64,000 nt of DNA, taken from NCBI RefSeq assembly GCF_006539945.1, contig NZ_BJNZ01000009.1:62001-126000 (forward strand), given 5' to 3'. A program made the position numbers and the translations under genes. Positions 11,899-21,101 of this stretch are shown here, in pieces. The stretch comes from Cellulosimicrobium cellulans. Its GTDB lineage: Bacteria; Actinomycetota; Actinomycetes; Actinomycetales; Cellulomonadaceae. Positions within the stretch are counted from its first letter, which is position 1. Each line of letters begins with the position of its first letter. A model generated the notes under the pieces. That model ran no database searches. It saw only the letters and a list, made by a program, of their open reading frames with translations, and was not told where the DNA came from.

Positions 11899-12416
11899 CG
11901 TTCACGTACCCGGAGGTCGGAGCGACCCGGACGGACACCTGGCCCGCGGGCTATCGCCACCTGCACGTGCGTCGTCGGCTCACGGACGAGCCCCGGACGC
12001 CCGACGACCTCGCGTGGCTCGGCGAGCAGCTCCTCACGTGGCGTGTGCACGCCGCGGCGCGCGTGCGGCTCGAGGCCGAGGCGCCGGTCGCCGAGCCCGG
12101 CGCGCGCGTGACCACGCTGCTCGGCGTCGGGCGGCTCCGGCTGCACGAGCCGTGCGAGGTAGTCTGGGTCGAGCGGTCCGCGCACCGGGTCGCGTTCGCG
12201 TACGGGACCCTGCCCGGGCACGCGTTCGTGGGGGAGGAACGCTTCGCCGTCGAGCGCGACGACGCGGGCGACCTGTGGTGGAGCATCGACGTGTTCAGCC
12301 GTCCGGTGCTGTGGTGGGTGCGCCCGTTCGCGTTCGCCGTGCCGACGTTCCAGCGGCTCTTCGCCCTGCACCTCGGCCGCGGCGCGAAGCGGCTGCTCGC
12401 GTCGCGCGACCGCTGA
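11895..12416 (+). CDS. DUF1990 family protein
   Basis: A 173-residue soluble protein whose pattern (YPEVGATRTDTWPAGYRHLH...; TLLGVGRLRLHEPCEVVWV; FAYGTLPGHAFVGEERFAV) is that of DUF1990. The fold is predicted to be START/SRPBCC-like with a possible lipophilic pocket. The C-terminus (RPFAFAVPTFQRLFALHLGRGAKRLL) is amphipathic. It overlaps the YndJ-like gene by 4 bp (ATGA). Function is unknown; co-regulation by the upstream TetR repressor is likely. Confidence 0.83.
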   Translation: MTFTYPEVGATRTDTWPAGYRHLHVRRRLTDEPRTPDDLAWLGEQLLTWRVHAAARVRLEAEAPVAEPGARVTTLLGVGRLRLHEPCEVVWVERSAHRVAFAYGTLPGHAFVGEERFAVERDDAGDLWWSIDVFSRPVLWWVRPFAFAVPTFQRLFALHLGRGAKRLLASRDR

Positions 12417-12496
12417 CGTCTCGCCTCCCGGCCCCCGCGCGTCCACGGTCGCACGAGTTTGCACGCCGGGTGTACGAAGTGCGCCAGAATGAGCCC

Positions 12497-13774
12497 ATGA
12501 CCGACGCCCGCAGCCCTCGTCCCGACCAGCAGCCCGGTACCGCGCGAGTCCTCGTGGGCCGTGTCGTCACCCCGACAGGAGTGCTCGACGACGGCGTGGT
12601 GGCCGTGGAGGACGGGCGCGTCGCGTGGGTGGGCGCCCGGGCGGACGCCGCGGCCGCCGGGTACGCCGACGTGCCGGTCGGCGACGGGGCGACGCTGCTC
12701 CCCGGCCTCGTCGACGCCCACGACCACGGCGGGGGCGGGTCGAGCTTCCCCGACGCGACGAGTGTCCAGGAGGCGCGAGTCGCCGCGCGCGAGCACCTGC
12801 GCCACGGCACGACGAGCCTCGTCGCCTCGCTCGTCACCGCGCCGCGCGACGTCCTGCTCGAGCGCACGGCGAACCTCGCGGACCTCGCCGACGCGGGGGA
12901 GATCGTCGGCATCCACCTCGAGGGGCCGTTCCTCTCCGAGGTGCGGTGCGGCGCGCAGAACCCGCACGACATGCTCGAGGGCGACCCGGAGCTCGTGCGC
13001 GCGATCGCGGCCGCGGCGCGCGGGTACCTGCGGACCATGACCGTCGCGCCCGAGGTTCCGGGCGTCGTCGGTGCCGGGGGAGTGATCGAGACCCTCGTCG
13101 AGGTCGGGGCGCTCCCGTCGATCGGGCACACCGACGCGAGCACCGAGCAGACGGAGGCGGCGATCGCGGCAGGCGTCGCGGCGCTCGCGGCCGCCGGTCG
13201 GCCCGGCGCGCGGCTGACGGCGACCCACCTGTTCAACGGCATGCGGCCCCTGCACCACCGTGAGCCCGGCCCGATCGCGGCGTGCCTCGCGGCGGCCGCG
13301 CGCGGTGAGCTGGTCGTCGAGCTCGTGGCCGACGGCACGCACCTCGCGCACGGGACGATCCGCAGCGTCGTCGAGCTCGTGGGGTCGCACGTCGGTGCCG
13401 ACGGCGCCGTCGCCGGGCCGGACGCCGTCGCGCTCGTCACCGACGCGATGGCCGCCGCGGGCATGGCGGACGGCGCGTACGAGCTCGGGCCGATGCGCGT
13501 CACCGTCGCGCACGGCGTCGCGCGGCTCACCGAGGGCGGGTCGATCGCGGGCGGCACGTACCACCTGCTCGACGTCGTGCGCGAGACGGTCGAGGCCGGC
13601 GTGCCGCTGGTCGACGCCGTCCGCGCCGCGTCGTGGACCCCGGCGGCCGTGCTCGGCCTCGACGACCGCGGCGGACTCGTCGCGGGCCGTCGCGCCGACC
13701 TCGTCGTCACCGACGCCGACCTGCGTGTGCGCGAGGTCCTGCGCGCGGGCGAGCCGGTCGACCTCACGCTCTGA
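12497..13774 (+). CDS. nagA: N-acetylglucosamine-6-phosphate deacetylase
   Basis: Deacetylates GlcNAc-6-phosphate to glucosamine-6-phosphate in amino-sugar catabolism and cell-wall recycling. The 425-residue amidohydrolase has the metal-binding N-terminal motif LVDAHDHGGGG (about residues 72-82), the GIHLEGPFLS motif, THLFNGMRPLHHREPG for the substrate and metal histidines, and LVTDAMAAAGM for the catalytic Asp. The ATG at 12497 gives MTDARSPRPDQQPG. It has its own upstream region and no nagB is visible nearby, so it seems monocistronic. All key residues look intact. Confidence 0.92.
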   Translation: MTDARSPRPDQQPGTARVLVGRVVTPTGVLDDGVVAVEDGRVAWVGARADAAAAGYADVPVGDGATLLPGLVDAHDHGGGGSSFPDATSVQEARVAAREHLRHGTTSLVASLVTAPRDVLLERTANLADLADAGEIVGIHLEGPFLSEVRCGAQNPHDMLEGDPELVRAIAAAARGYLRTMTVAPEVPGVVGAGGVIETLVEVGALPSIGHTDASTEQTEAAIAAGVAALAAAGRPGARLTATHLFNGMRPLHHREPGPIAACLAAAARGELVVELVADGTHLAHGTIRSVVELVGSHVGADGAVAGPDAVALVTDAMAAAGMADGAYELGPMRVTVAHGVARLTEGGSIAGGTYHLLDVVRETVEAGVPLVDAVRAASWTPAAVLGLDDRGGLVAGRRADLVVTDADLRVREVLRAGEPVDLTL

Positions 13775-14029
13775 CCCGCCCGCACTCGTCGCGCCGCCGA
13801 CGCACCCGCCGAACCGGGGCCATCCCGCCCCCCAGCTCGTCCCGCGACGAGCGCCACCTGCGTCGTCCGGTCGGGGAGCGCGGCGAACCCGGGGTTGCGG
13901 GCGACCTGCGGGTCGAACTCACCGGTATGCCCGGGTTCGGCGCTTCGCACGGCTGACGGATCGTCTCCCGCGTCGGCGCAGGTCGGCGACGGCGCCGCCA
14001 ATCGGAGAGCGCGTTCTCGATCCGCGGGC
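13775..14029. other. Intergenic region after nagA, no gene seen
   Basis: About 255 bases without a convincing gene. A small stem-loop (GCTCGTC/GACGAGC, 13835-13852, loop CCGC) may end nagA transcription. On the minus strand a short open stretch around 13850-13945 reads TGEFDPQVARNPGF, which resembles part of a protein. It has no start, no ribosome binding site and no extension, so it could be a remnant. Confidence 0.4.
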
Positions 14030-14059
14030 TTGACTCTCGTCATTTGTTCATCCAATACT
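14030..14059 (+). promoter_or_regulatory. Promoter of LacI-ABC-xylosidase operon
   Basis: TTGACT at 14030-14035 and AATACT at 14054-14059, 18 bp apart, form a good sigma-70-type promoter. The predicted start point near 14066 lies at the first of three operator-like repeats, which fits repression by the regulator encoded just downstream. Confidence 0.6.
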
Positions 14060-14067
14060 CGTAACAG

Positions 14068-14106
14068 CGAAGCGCTTCGACGATGCGTTTCGACGAAGCG
14101 CTTCGA
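14068..14106. promoter_or_regulatory. Triple 13-bp tandem LacI-type operator
   Basis: Three head-to-tail 13-mers: CGAAGCGCTTCGA, CGATGCGTTTCGA and CGAAGCGCTTCGA. The outer two contain the perfect palindrome CGAAGCGCTTCG; the middle one is a two-mismatch version. Spacing is exactly 13 bp. AAGCGCTT palindromes are the standard core bound by LacI/GalR proteins. Position just before the LacI gene suggests autoregulation. Confidence 0.75.
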
Positions 14107-14146
14107 CGGACGAGGCGACGGACCGGACCACAGGGGAGTGGCGACG

Positions 14147-15202
14147 ATGGCGACGATGCAGGACGTGGCGCGACGCGCGCAGGTCTCGTTGAGCACGGTC
14201 TCCTACGCGCTGTCCGGGACCCGTCCCGTCTCCGACGCCACGCGCCGTCGCATCGAGGACGCGATGGCCGACCTCGGCTACCAGCCCAACGCGATGGCCC
14301 GCGGGCTCGCGTCGCGCCGCAGCCACGTGCTCGCCCTCATCTACCCGGCGATGGAGAAGGGCCTCGGCGGCACGGTCGCCGAGTTCGTCTCGTCCGCCGC
14401 GGAGACGGCGCGGGAGAACGGCTACCACCTCGTGCTGTGGCCCTTCCGCACGACCCAGGCCCCGGAGGTCCGCGACCTCGTGCGCCAGGGGATGGCGGAC
14501 GGCGTCCTGCTCATGGAGGTCGCGCTCGACGACGACCGCGTCGACGTGCTCGACGAGGCCGGGGTCCCGTACACGATGATCGGCCGGACGCGCGACGTCA
14601 CGGACCGGCCGTCCGTGGACATCGACTTCGAGCGCACGACGGACGACGCGGTCCAGCACCTCGTCGACCTCGGGCACCGGCACGTCGCCCTCGTGAACCA
14701 CTCGCAGGCGACGGCGGACGACGGCTACGCGCCGACGTTCCGCGCCGAGGAGGGCTTCGAGGTGGCCATGCGTCGCCGCGGGCTCGAACCGATCGCGCTG
14801 CGCGTCGACGAGTCCCCGCGCGCGGGCCGCGACGCCGTCGCGACGCTGCTCGAGCGGGAGCCGCGCCTGACGGCCTTCGTCACCATGAACGAGATCGCGA
14901 CGTTCGGCGTCGTCGCCGAGCTGCAGCAGCGCGGCGTCGCGATCCCCACCGACATGTCGATCCTGTCGATCGTCACGTCGCCCGGCGTCGGGGAGATGAG
15001 CAACCCGCCGCTGACCACGATGCACGCGCCCGGGGCCGAGCTCGGCCGCCTGGGCGTGCAGAAGCTGCTGTCCCTCGTGGACGGCTCCCGTCCGAGCACA
15101 CCGAACGTGCTCATCCCGTGCGTCCTCGAGCCCGGCAGCAGCGTCGCCCCCGCGGCCGGCCGGTCCCCGGACGACGACGACCGCGAGCCCGAGGCTCGCT
15201 GA
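14147..15202 (+). CDS. LacI-family regulator of the xyloglucan-type sugar locus
   Basis: A 351-residue repressor. The N-terminal HTH (MATMQDVARRAQVSLSTVSYALSGTRPVSDATRRRI) with the YALSG hinge-side motif, followed by the periplasmic-binding-protein-like sensor domain, is typical LacI/GalR. The ATG at 14147 is preceded by AGGGGA at 14132-14137; an in-frame ATG at 14156 is an alternative. It is first in an operon with a sugar ABC importer and an alpha-xylosidase, and sits under three tandem operator repeats, so it very probably senses an imported oligosaccharide and represses its own operon. Confidence 0.92.
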   Translation: MATMQDVARRAQVSLSTVSYALSGTRPVSDATRRRIEDAMADLGYQPNAMARGLASRRSHVLALIYPAMEKGLGGTVAEFVSSAAETARENGYHLVLWPFRTTQAPEVRDLVRQGMADGVLLMEVALDDDRVDVLDEAGVPYTMIGRTRDVTDRPSVDIDFERTTDDAVQHLVDLGHRHVALVNHSQATADDGYAPTFRAEEGFEVAMRRRGLEPIALRVDESPRAGRDAVATLLEREPRLTAFVTMNEIATFGVVAELQQRGVAIPTDMSILSIVTSPGVGEMSNPPLTTMHAPGAELGRLGVQKLLSLVDGSRPSTPNVLIPCVLEPGSSVAPAAGRSPDDDDREPEAR

Positions 15203-15273
15203 ACCGACCGGCCGGGCGACGCCCCGGTCACCCTCCGGCTCCAGCGCCGGAACTCGATGAGGAGGACACGCAC

Positions 15274-16575
15274 ATGCTGCGATCCCGGAAGATCTCGCTC
15301 GTCGCTGCCGTGGCAGCGCTCCCACTCGCCCTGGCGGCGTGCGGGGGCTCCGGCGGCAGCGGGGGGTCCGACGACCAGACCCTGACGATCTGGCACTACG
15401 AGAACGAGGACTCCGCCATGGGCCAGGCGTGGGCCAAGGCGATCGAGATCTTCGAGGAGGAGAACCCGGACGTCGACGTCGTCGTCGAGAAGCAGACGTT
15501 CGAGCAGATCCAGAAGAACGCCAAGATCGTCCTCACCGGCAACGACGTGCCCGACGTCATGGAGTACAACAAGGGCAACGCGACCGCCGGCCAGCTCGCG
15601 GCGCAGGGTCTGCTCACCCCGCTCACCGACGCGGCGACGGAGCGCGGCTGGGACGAGAAGCTCAGCGGCTCGCTCCAGACGACCGCGACCTACGACGACC
15701 AGGGCCTCATGGGCTCGGGCGAGTGGTACGGCGTCCCGAACTACGGCGAGTTCGTGCAGGTCTACTACAACAAGGACATGTTCGCCCAGTACGGGCTCGA
15801 GGTGCCGACGACGCTCGAGGAGCTCGAGACCGTCATGCAGGCCTTCAAGGACCAGGGCGTGACCCCGCTGGCCGAGGCCGGCGCCGAGTACCCGATGGGC
15901 CAGCTCTGGTACGAGCTCGTGCTCGCGAGCTCCGAGCGCGACTTCGTCGACCAGTACCAGCTGTTCGACGGCGACCCGGACTTCCACGGCCCCGAGATGA
16001 CGCAGGCGACCGAGAAGCTCGACTCCTGGATCAAGTCCGGGTACGTCGCGTCCGACTCCGCCGCGCTGACCGCCGAGGACATGGGCGTGTCGTTCATCAA
16101 CGGCACCTACCCGATGATGGTCTCCGGCTCGTGGTGGTTCGGCCGCATCGTCGAGGAGATGGACGCCGACTGGGGCCAGTTCAACTTCCCCGGCAACACG
16201 CTCCAGGTCGGCTCGTCCGGCAACCTCTGGGTCGTCCCCGCGAACGCGGACTCGCCCGACCTCGCCGAGGAGTTCATCGACATCACGCTGCGCCCCGAGG
16301 TGCAGAACATCCTCGCGGAGAAGGGCGGCCTGCCCGTCGCCGGTGACGCGTCCGTCATCACGGACGAGCGCACGCAGCAGCTCACCGAGAACTTCCAGGC
16401 GATCCTCGACGACGACGGCCTGGCGTTCTACCCCGACTGGCCCGTGCCCGGCTACTACGACGTGATCGTCAGCGAGCTCCAGTCGCTCATCAACCAGTCG
16501 AAGTCGCCGACCGAGGTGCTCGACGGCCTCGAGTCCGCGTACGTGGACGGCAAGGCGGACCTGCTCGACAGCTGA
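15274..16575 (+). CDS. ABC importer sugar-binding lipoprotein
   Basis: Extracytoplasmic solute-binding protein (family 1) that captures oligosaccharides for the two permeases downstream. The 433-residue precursor has a lipoprotein signal peptide with lipobox LAAC (cysteine near residue 24), then a GGSGGSGGS linker. The mature part begins TLTIWHYENEDSAMGQAWA and continues through FEEENPDVDV and DVPDVMEYNKGN, usual for this family. GGAGGA sits 6-11 bases before the ATG. A 71-bp gap separates it from the LacI gene. A stem-loop follows the stop. Confidence 0.92.
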   Translation: MLRSRKISLVAAVAALPLALAACGGSGGSGGSDDQTLTIWHYENEDSAMGQAWAKAIEIFEEENPDVDVVVEKQTFEQIQKNAKIVLTGNDVPDVMEYNKGNATAGQLAAQGLLTPLTDAATERGWDEKLSGSLQTTATYDDQGLMGSGEWYGVPNYGEFVQVYYNKDMFAQYGLEVPTTLEELETVMQAFKDQGVTPLAEAGAEYPMGQLWYELVLASSERDFVDQYQLFDGDPDFHGPEMTQATEKLDSWIKSGYVASDSAALTAEDMGVSFINGTYPMMVSGSWWFGRIVEEMDADWGQFNFPGNTLQVGSSGNLWVVPANADSPDLAEEFIDITLRPEVQNILAEKGGLPVAGDASVITDERTQQLTENFQAILDDDGLAFYPDWPVPGYYDVIVSELQSLINQSKSPTEVLDGLESAYVDGKADLLDS

Positions 16576-16591
16576 GCGGACGCACGCGCCC

Positions 16592-16630
16592 GGCCGGTCG
16601 GGGCCGATCCCAGGATCGCCCCGGCCGGCC
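16592..16630 (+). terminator. Stem-loop between binding-protein and permease genes
   Basis: Near-perfect long hairpin: 16592-16609 (GGCCGGTCGGGGCCGATC) pairs with 16614-16630. Such structures after a binding-protein gene usually stabilise the upstream message or partly terminate transcription, so that the binding protein outnumbers the permeases. That role is inferred here. Confidence 0.55.
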
Positions 16631-16669
16631 CGGCCCCCCACCCGAGGACCTCCCGCGAAAGAGACCGTC

Positions 16670-17659
16670 ATGACCACCCGCACCGACACCGTGCCCGACG
16701 CCGGGCCCGGCCCCGCGCGCGAGGCGTCGCGCGCGGCCGCGGCGCCCCGCCGCCGTCGCCGGCCCGCCTGGCTCCCGTACCTGCCCTACCTCTTGCCCGG
16801 CGCGGTGGCGTTCGTCGTCGTGATCGGCTACCCGTTCGTGATGAACGTCTACTACAGCCTGTTCAAGTGGCGCGGCGGCATGGCGCCGATGCGCTGGAAC
16901 GGGCTGGGCAACTACGCCGACCTGATGAACGACTCGGCGTTCTGGACCTCGTTCCAGAACTCGATCGCGATGATCCTCGCGATGGTCGTCGCGCCGACCC
17001 TCATCGGCCTCGTCCTCGCGGCCGTGCTGTTCGACTACCTGGGCCGGCGCTTCGGCCCGCGCGTCGCAGCGTTCCTGCGCGCCACGTACTACCTGCCGCA
17101 GATCCTGCCCGTCGCCGTCGCCGGCGTGCTGTGGAACTGGATCCTCAACTCCCAGACGGGTGCGCTCAACGTGATCCTGCGCGGGATCGGCATCGAGAAC
17201 CCGCCCAACTGGCTCGGCGACACGACGACCGCGCTGCCGAGCGTCATGCTCGTGCTCATCTGGGTGCAGATCGGCTACCCCGTCGTCATCTTCATGTCCG
17301 CGCTGCAGCGCGTGGACCCCGAGCTGTACGAGGCGGCCGAGCTCGACGGCGCGGGCTGGTGGCGCCGCTTCGGGGCGATCACGATCCCGCAGATCCGCCC
17401 GGAGACGTTCGTCGTCACGCTCACGTGCACGGTCGCCGCGCTCAAGGTGTTCGGCCCCATCTACGTGCTCACGCGCGGCGGGCCCGAGAGCTCGACGCTC
17501 GTCCCGAGCTACTACTCGTACCTCAACTTCTTCGACAAGTCGAAGGTCGGCTACGGCGCCGCGGTGGCGACCGTGCTCACCCTCGTCATCATCGTCGTCG
17601 CCGTCGTGATCCTCGCGCTGCAGAGCCGCGCCGAGCGTCGTGAGCAGGAGGGCCGCTGA
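16670..17659 (+). CDS. Sugar ABC transporter permease (MalF/UgpA type)
   Basis: First membrane subunit of the importer, 329 residues, with six predicted membrane spans (YLLPGAVAFVVVIGYPFVMNV first). The EAA loop reads ELYEAAELDGAGWWRRFGAITIPQIRP, the site where the shared ATPase docks. The basic N-terminal extension RRRRRPAWLPYLPY is common. The last base of its stop codon is shared with the next ATG (TGATG), so the two permeases are coupled. No ATPase gene is present; a multitask MsiK-type ATPase encoded elsewhere is expected. Confidence 0.93.
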   Translation: MTTRTDTVPDAGPGPAREASRAAAAPRRRRRPAWLPYLPYLLPGAVAFVVVIGYPFVMNVYYSLFKWRGGMAPMRWNGLGNYADLMNDSAFWTSFQNSIAMILAMVVAPTLIGLVLAAVLFDYLGRRFGPRVAAFLRATYYLPQILPVAVAGVLWNWILNSQTGALNVILRGIGIENPPNWLGDTTTALPSVMLVLIWVQIGYPVVIFMSALQRVDPELYEAAELDGAGWWRRFGAITIPQIRPETFVVTLTCTVAALKVFGPIYVLTRGGPESSTLVPSYYSYLNFFDKSKVGYGAAVATVLTLVIIVVAVVILALQSRAERREQEGR

Positions 17660-18585
17660 TGTCCACCGTCACCACCACCCCGACCGCGGGCACACCCGCG
17701 GGGTCCGCGACGTCGTCCGGCAAGCGGCGCACGGTGCGCGCCACGCGCCAGGACGAGCGCTACCGCCGCGGCGTCGGCCGCTGGTTCGTGCTCGCCGCGG
17801 CGATCCTCGTCGCCCTGCTCATGCTCTCGCCGTTCGTCATCATGGTGCTCAACGCGTTCAAGTCGCCGGCCGAGTACTCCCAGGACGGCCCGCTGAGCAT
17901 CCCCAAGGAGCTGTACCTCGAGGGCGTGCAGAACTTCTGGACGCGGACCAACTTCCCGCAGAAGCTCTGGAACTCCGTCTTCATCTCGGCGCTCGTCGCC
18001 GTGTTCGGGACGCTCCTGTCGCTGCTCAGCGCCTACGCGATCGGCGTCGGCCGCATCAAGGGCCGCCTGTGGATCGTCACCCTCTTCCTCGTGGCCAACA
18101 TGCTGCCGCAGGAGGCGCTCATCTACCCGCTGTTCGACATGGCGCAGAAGGTGGGCCTGTCGAACTCGCAGTGGTCGATCATCATCATCTTCACCGTCAT
18201 CCAGGCGGCGTTCGGCACGTACCTGCTCGCGTCCGTGCTCGGCACGTTCCCCCCGGCGCTGCTCGAGGCCGCGCAGCTCGACGGTGCCGGCCGCTGGCGC
18301 ATCCTGTGGCAGGTCGTCTACCCGATCGTCAAGCCCACGCTCGGCGTCCTCATGATCTTCTTCTTCATCTGGACGTGGAACGAGTTCTTCATCCCGCTGG
18401 TCATGCTGACGACCAACGACACCCAGACGATCCCCATCGCCCTCGCGTCGCTCCAGGGCGACCGGATGATGGACGCCCCGACGACGAACGCGGGCGCGCT
18501 CGTCTCGCTGATCCCCGCGCTGATCTTCTTCCTGATCTTCCAGCGCACGCTCACCCGGGGCGTCACGGCGGGCGCCGTGAAGTGA
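17659..18585 (+). CDS. Sugar ABC transporter permease (MalG/UgpE type)
   Basis: Second membrane subunit, 308 residues, with six predicted spans. The EAA loop reads LLEAAQLDGAGRWRILWQVVYPIVKP. The C-terminus LTRGVTAGAVK is the classic end of MalG-like permeases. The start codon shares a base with the previous stop. The next gene is the alpha-xylosidase 58 bp downstream, so imported sugars meet the enzyme from the same transcript. Confidence 0.93.
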   Translation: MSTVTTTPTAGTPAGSATSSGKRRTVRATRQDERYRRGVGRWFVLAAAILVALLMLSPFVIMVLNAFKSPAEYSQDGPLSIPKELYLEGVQNFWTRTNFPQKLWNSVFISALVAVFGTLLSLLSAYAIGVGRIKGRLWIVTLFLVANMLPQEALIYPLFDMAQKVGLSNSQWSIIIIFTVIQAAFGTYLLASVLGTFPPALLEAAQLDGAGRWRILWQVVYPIVKPTLGVLMIFFFIWTWNEFFIPLVMLTTNDTQTIPIALASLQGDRMMDAPTTNAGALVSLIPALIFFLIFQRTLTRGVTAGAVK

Positions 18586-18643
18586 CCGCGGCCCGGGGCC
18601 GCCCCCGAGACTCCTGAACGCATCGACGAAGGAAGCACCACCC

Positions 18644-20941
18644 ATGAAGTTCACCGACGGGTACTGGCAGGTCCGGCCCGGCATGCACCCCCTCTACGCG
18701 GTCGAGGTCGACGACGTCCGTGCGGACGAGGCGGCCGGCACGCTCACCGTGTACGCGCCGACGGCGAAGATCCGCGGCCGTGGCGACACGCTCAACCGCC
18801 CGATGCTCACGACGACGTACTCCTCGCCCGCGCCCGGCGTGATCCGCGTGCGCGTCGAGCACCACCAGGGCGCGGTGCGCCGCGGCCCGGCGTTCCAGGT
18901 GACCGGCGAGCCCGGGTTCCGGCCCGAGGTCGAGGTGCACGACGACGTCGCGGTCCTGCGGTCCAAGGACCTCGCCGTGCGCGTGCACCGGGGCGACCGG
19001 TGGCGTGTCGACTTCGAGGCGGACGGCGAGGTGCTGACGTCCTCGCTGCCCAAGTCGGTCGGGCACGTCACGTCCGACGACGGCGGCACGTGGACGCACG
19101 AGCAGCTCGCGCTCGAGCCGGGCGAGCTCGTGTACGGCCTGGGGGAGCGGTTCGGGCCGTTCGTCAAGAACGGCCAGGTCGTGGACATCTGGAACGAGGA
19201 CGGCGGGACGTCGAGCGAGCAGGCGTACAAGTCCGTGCCGCTCTACCTCACGACGAAGGGCTACGGGGTGTTCGTCGAGCACCCGGAGAAGGTGTCGTTC
19301 GAGGTCGCCTCCGAGGTGAACACGCGCGTCCAGTTCTCCGTCGAGGGCCAGGCGCTCGAGTACCTGGTCATCCAGGGCCCGACCCCCAAGGACGTGCTGC
19401 GCCGGTACACCGCGCTCACGGGCCGCCCGGCGCGCGTCCCCGCGTGGTCGTTCGGGCTGTGGCTCACCACGTCGTTCACGACGAGCTACGACGAGCAGAC
19501 GGTGAACGGCTTCATCGACGGCATGGCCGAGCGCGACCTGCCGCTGTCGGTGTTCCACTTCGACTGCTTCTGGATGCGCGAGTACCAGTGGGTCGACTTC
19601 GAGTGGGACCCGCGCACGTTCCCCGACCCCGAGGGCATGCTCCGTCGTCTGCACGACCGCGGGCTCAAGGTGTGCGTGTGGATCAACCCGTACGTCGCGC
19701 AGCGCTCGCCCCTCTTCGCGGAGGCCGCGGAGCAGGGCTTCCTCGTGAAGCGCGAGGACGGGTCCGTGTGGCAGTGGGACCTGTGGCAGGCCGGCATGGG
19801 GCTGGTGGACTTCACCAACCCCGACGCGACCGCGTGGTACATGGGCAAGCTCGAGGGCCTGCTCGACCAGGGCGTCGACTGCTTCAAGACCGACTTCGGC
19901 GAGCGGATCCCCGTCGACGGGATCGCGTGGCACGACGGTTCCGACCCGCGCAAGATGCACAACTACTACGCCCAGCTGTACAACGAGGCGGTCTTCCGGC
20001 TGCTGGAGCGCAAGCGTGGCGAGGGCGAGGCGGTCCTGTTCGCGCGGTCCGCGACCGCGGGCGGCCAGCAGTTCCCCGTGCACTGGGGCGGCGACTGCGA
20101 CTCGACGTACGCGTCGATGGCCGAGTCGCTGCGTGGCGGCCTCTCGATGTCGATGTCCGGGTTCGGCTACTGGAGCCACGACATGGGCGGGTTCGAGGGC
20201 ACGCCCGACCCGGGCGTGTTCAAGCGCTGGACGGCGTTCGGCCTGCTGTCGTCGCACTCGCGCCTGCACGGCTCGGGCTCGGTCCGCGTGCCGTGGGCGT
20301 TCGACGACGAGGCCGTCGACGTCACGCGCAAGTTCACCCACCTCAAGCTCTCGCTCATGCCCTACCTCGGGCGGGTGGCCGAGGAGGCGCACACCGACGG
20401 CGTGCCGATGATGCGCCCGCTCGCGCTCGAGCTGCCGCACGACCGTGCGGGTTTCACCGCGGACACGCAGTACCTGCTGGGCGACGCGCTCCTCGTCGCG
20501 CCGGTCTTCCGCGCGGACGGCCGCGTCGAGTACTACGTGCCCGAGGGCACGTGGACGCGCCTCGTCCAGCCCGACGACGGCCCCGCCCTGAGCGAGACCG
20601 TCACGGGCCCGCGCTGGGTCACCGAGACCCACGGGTTCGACTCGCTCCCGGTGCTCGTGCGCCCGGGCACCGTCCTCCCGGTGGGCGCCCGCACCGACCG
20701 CCCCGACTACGACTGGGCCGACGGCGTCACGCTGCACGCGTTCGAGCTGCCGGAGGGCTACGACGAGCTCGTGGTCGTCCCGCCGGCGGACGGCACGCCG
20801 GGGGCGACGTTCCGCGTGCGCCGGGCGGGTGCGACGCTCACCGTCTCGTCCGACGACGCCGTGGCGGGCTGGTCCGTGCGGGCCGGGTCCGCGACGGCCG
20901 CGGCGCACGGCGCGACCAGCGTGACGATCGACCTCGGCTGA
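18644..20941 (+). CDS. yicI: GH31 alpha-xylosidase (YicI type)
   Basis: A 765-residue cytoplasmic enzyme with no signal peptide. It removes alpha-linked xylose from non-reducing ends such as isoprimeverose and xyloglucan oligosaccharides. The start [20 protein letters not shown] matches the YicI N-terminal domain. The nucleophile motif [11 protein letters not shown] places Asp at residue 417, almost the same as in the E. coli enzyme. The acid/base Asp lies in [10 protein letters not shown] near residue 484. Context (oligosaccharide importer, beta-glucosidase next) supports xyloglucan oligosaccharides, although a broader alpha-glucosidase activity is not excluded. GAAGGA lies 9-14 bases before the ATG. 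Confidence 0.88.
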   Translation: MKFTDGYWQVRPGMHPLYAVEVDDVRADEAAGTLTVYAPTAKIRGRGDTLNRPMLTTTYSSPAPGVIRVRVEHHQGAVRRGPAFQVTGEPGFRPEVEVHDDVAVLRSKDLAVRVHRGDRWRVDFEADGEVLTSSLPKSVGHVTSDDGGTWTHEQLALEPGELVYGLGERFGPFVKNGQVVDIWNEDGGTSSEQAYKSVPLYLTTKGYGVFVEHPEKVSFEVASEVNTRVQFSVEGQALEYLVIQGPTPKDVLRRYTALTGRPARVPAWSFGLWLTTSFTTSYDEQTVNGFIDGMAERDLPLSVFHFDCFWMREYQWVDFEWDPRTFPDPEGMLRRLHDRGLKVCVWINPYVAQRSPLFAEAAEQGFLVKREDGSVWQWDLWQAGMGLVDFTNPDATAWYMGKLEGLLDQGVDCFKTDFGERIPVDGIAWHDGSDPRKMHNYYAQLYNEAVFRLLERKRGEGEAVLFARSATAGGQQFPVHWGGDCDSTYASMAESLRGGLSMSMSGFGYWSHDMGGFEGTPDPGVFKRWTAFGLLSSHSRLHGSGSVRVPWAFDDEAVDVTRKFTHLKLSLMPYLGRVAEEAHTDGVPMMRPLALELPHDRAGFTADTQYLLGDALLVAPVFRADGRVEYYVPEGTWTRLVQPDDGPALSETVTGPRWVTETHGFDSLPVLVRPGTVLPVGARTDRPDYDWADGVTLHAFELPEGYDELVVVPPADGTPGATFRVRRAGATLTVSSDDAVAGWSVRAGSATAAAHGATSVTIDLG

Positions 20942-20952
20942 CGACGTATCCT

Positions 20953-20994
20953 GGGCGAGCATGTCATGGAAGCGCTCCCATGACATGCTCGCCC
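20953..20994. promoter_or_regulatory. 42-bp palindrome embedding a CebR-like operator, also a terminator
   Basis: 17-bp arms (20953-20969 and 20978-20994) are exact reverse complements, and the centre AGCGCT is itself palindromic; the only mismatch pair is A20970/C20977. The centre TGGAAGCGCTCCCA at 20967-20980 differs by one base from the CebR operator TGGGAGCGCTCCCA known from Streptomyces cello-oligosaccharide genes. It starts 11 bases after the xylosidase stop and lies before the GH1 gene. It can therefore act in DNA as an operator and in RNA as a terminator hairpin. Confidence 0.75.
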
Positions 20995-21101
20995 GTGCAC
21001 CTCCCGCGCGTGCCCCGCTCGCACCCACCGAGACCGCACGAGCACCCACCGACCACCCGTCGCGGACCGCGTCGTCCGACGACCGAGCAGCGAGGACCCT
21101 C

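Noticed and set aside
13840-13945. Minus-strand stretch reading TGEFDPQVARNPGF
   Set aside because: Looks protein-like but has no start, no ribosome binding site and no continuation; at most a short remnant, so not listed as a gene.
14134-14158. Alternative starts for the LacI gene (GTG 14138, ATG 14156)
   Set aside because: ATG 14147 has the best spacing from AGGGGA; GTG 14138 would overlap the ribosome binding site, and ATG 14156 would cut into the first HTH residues.
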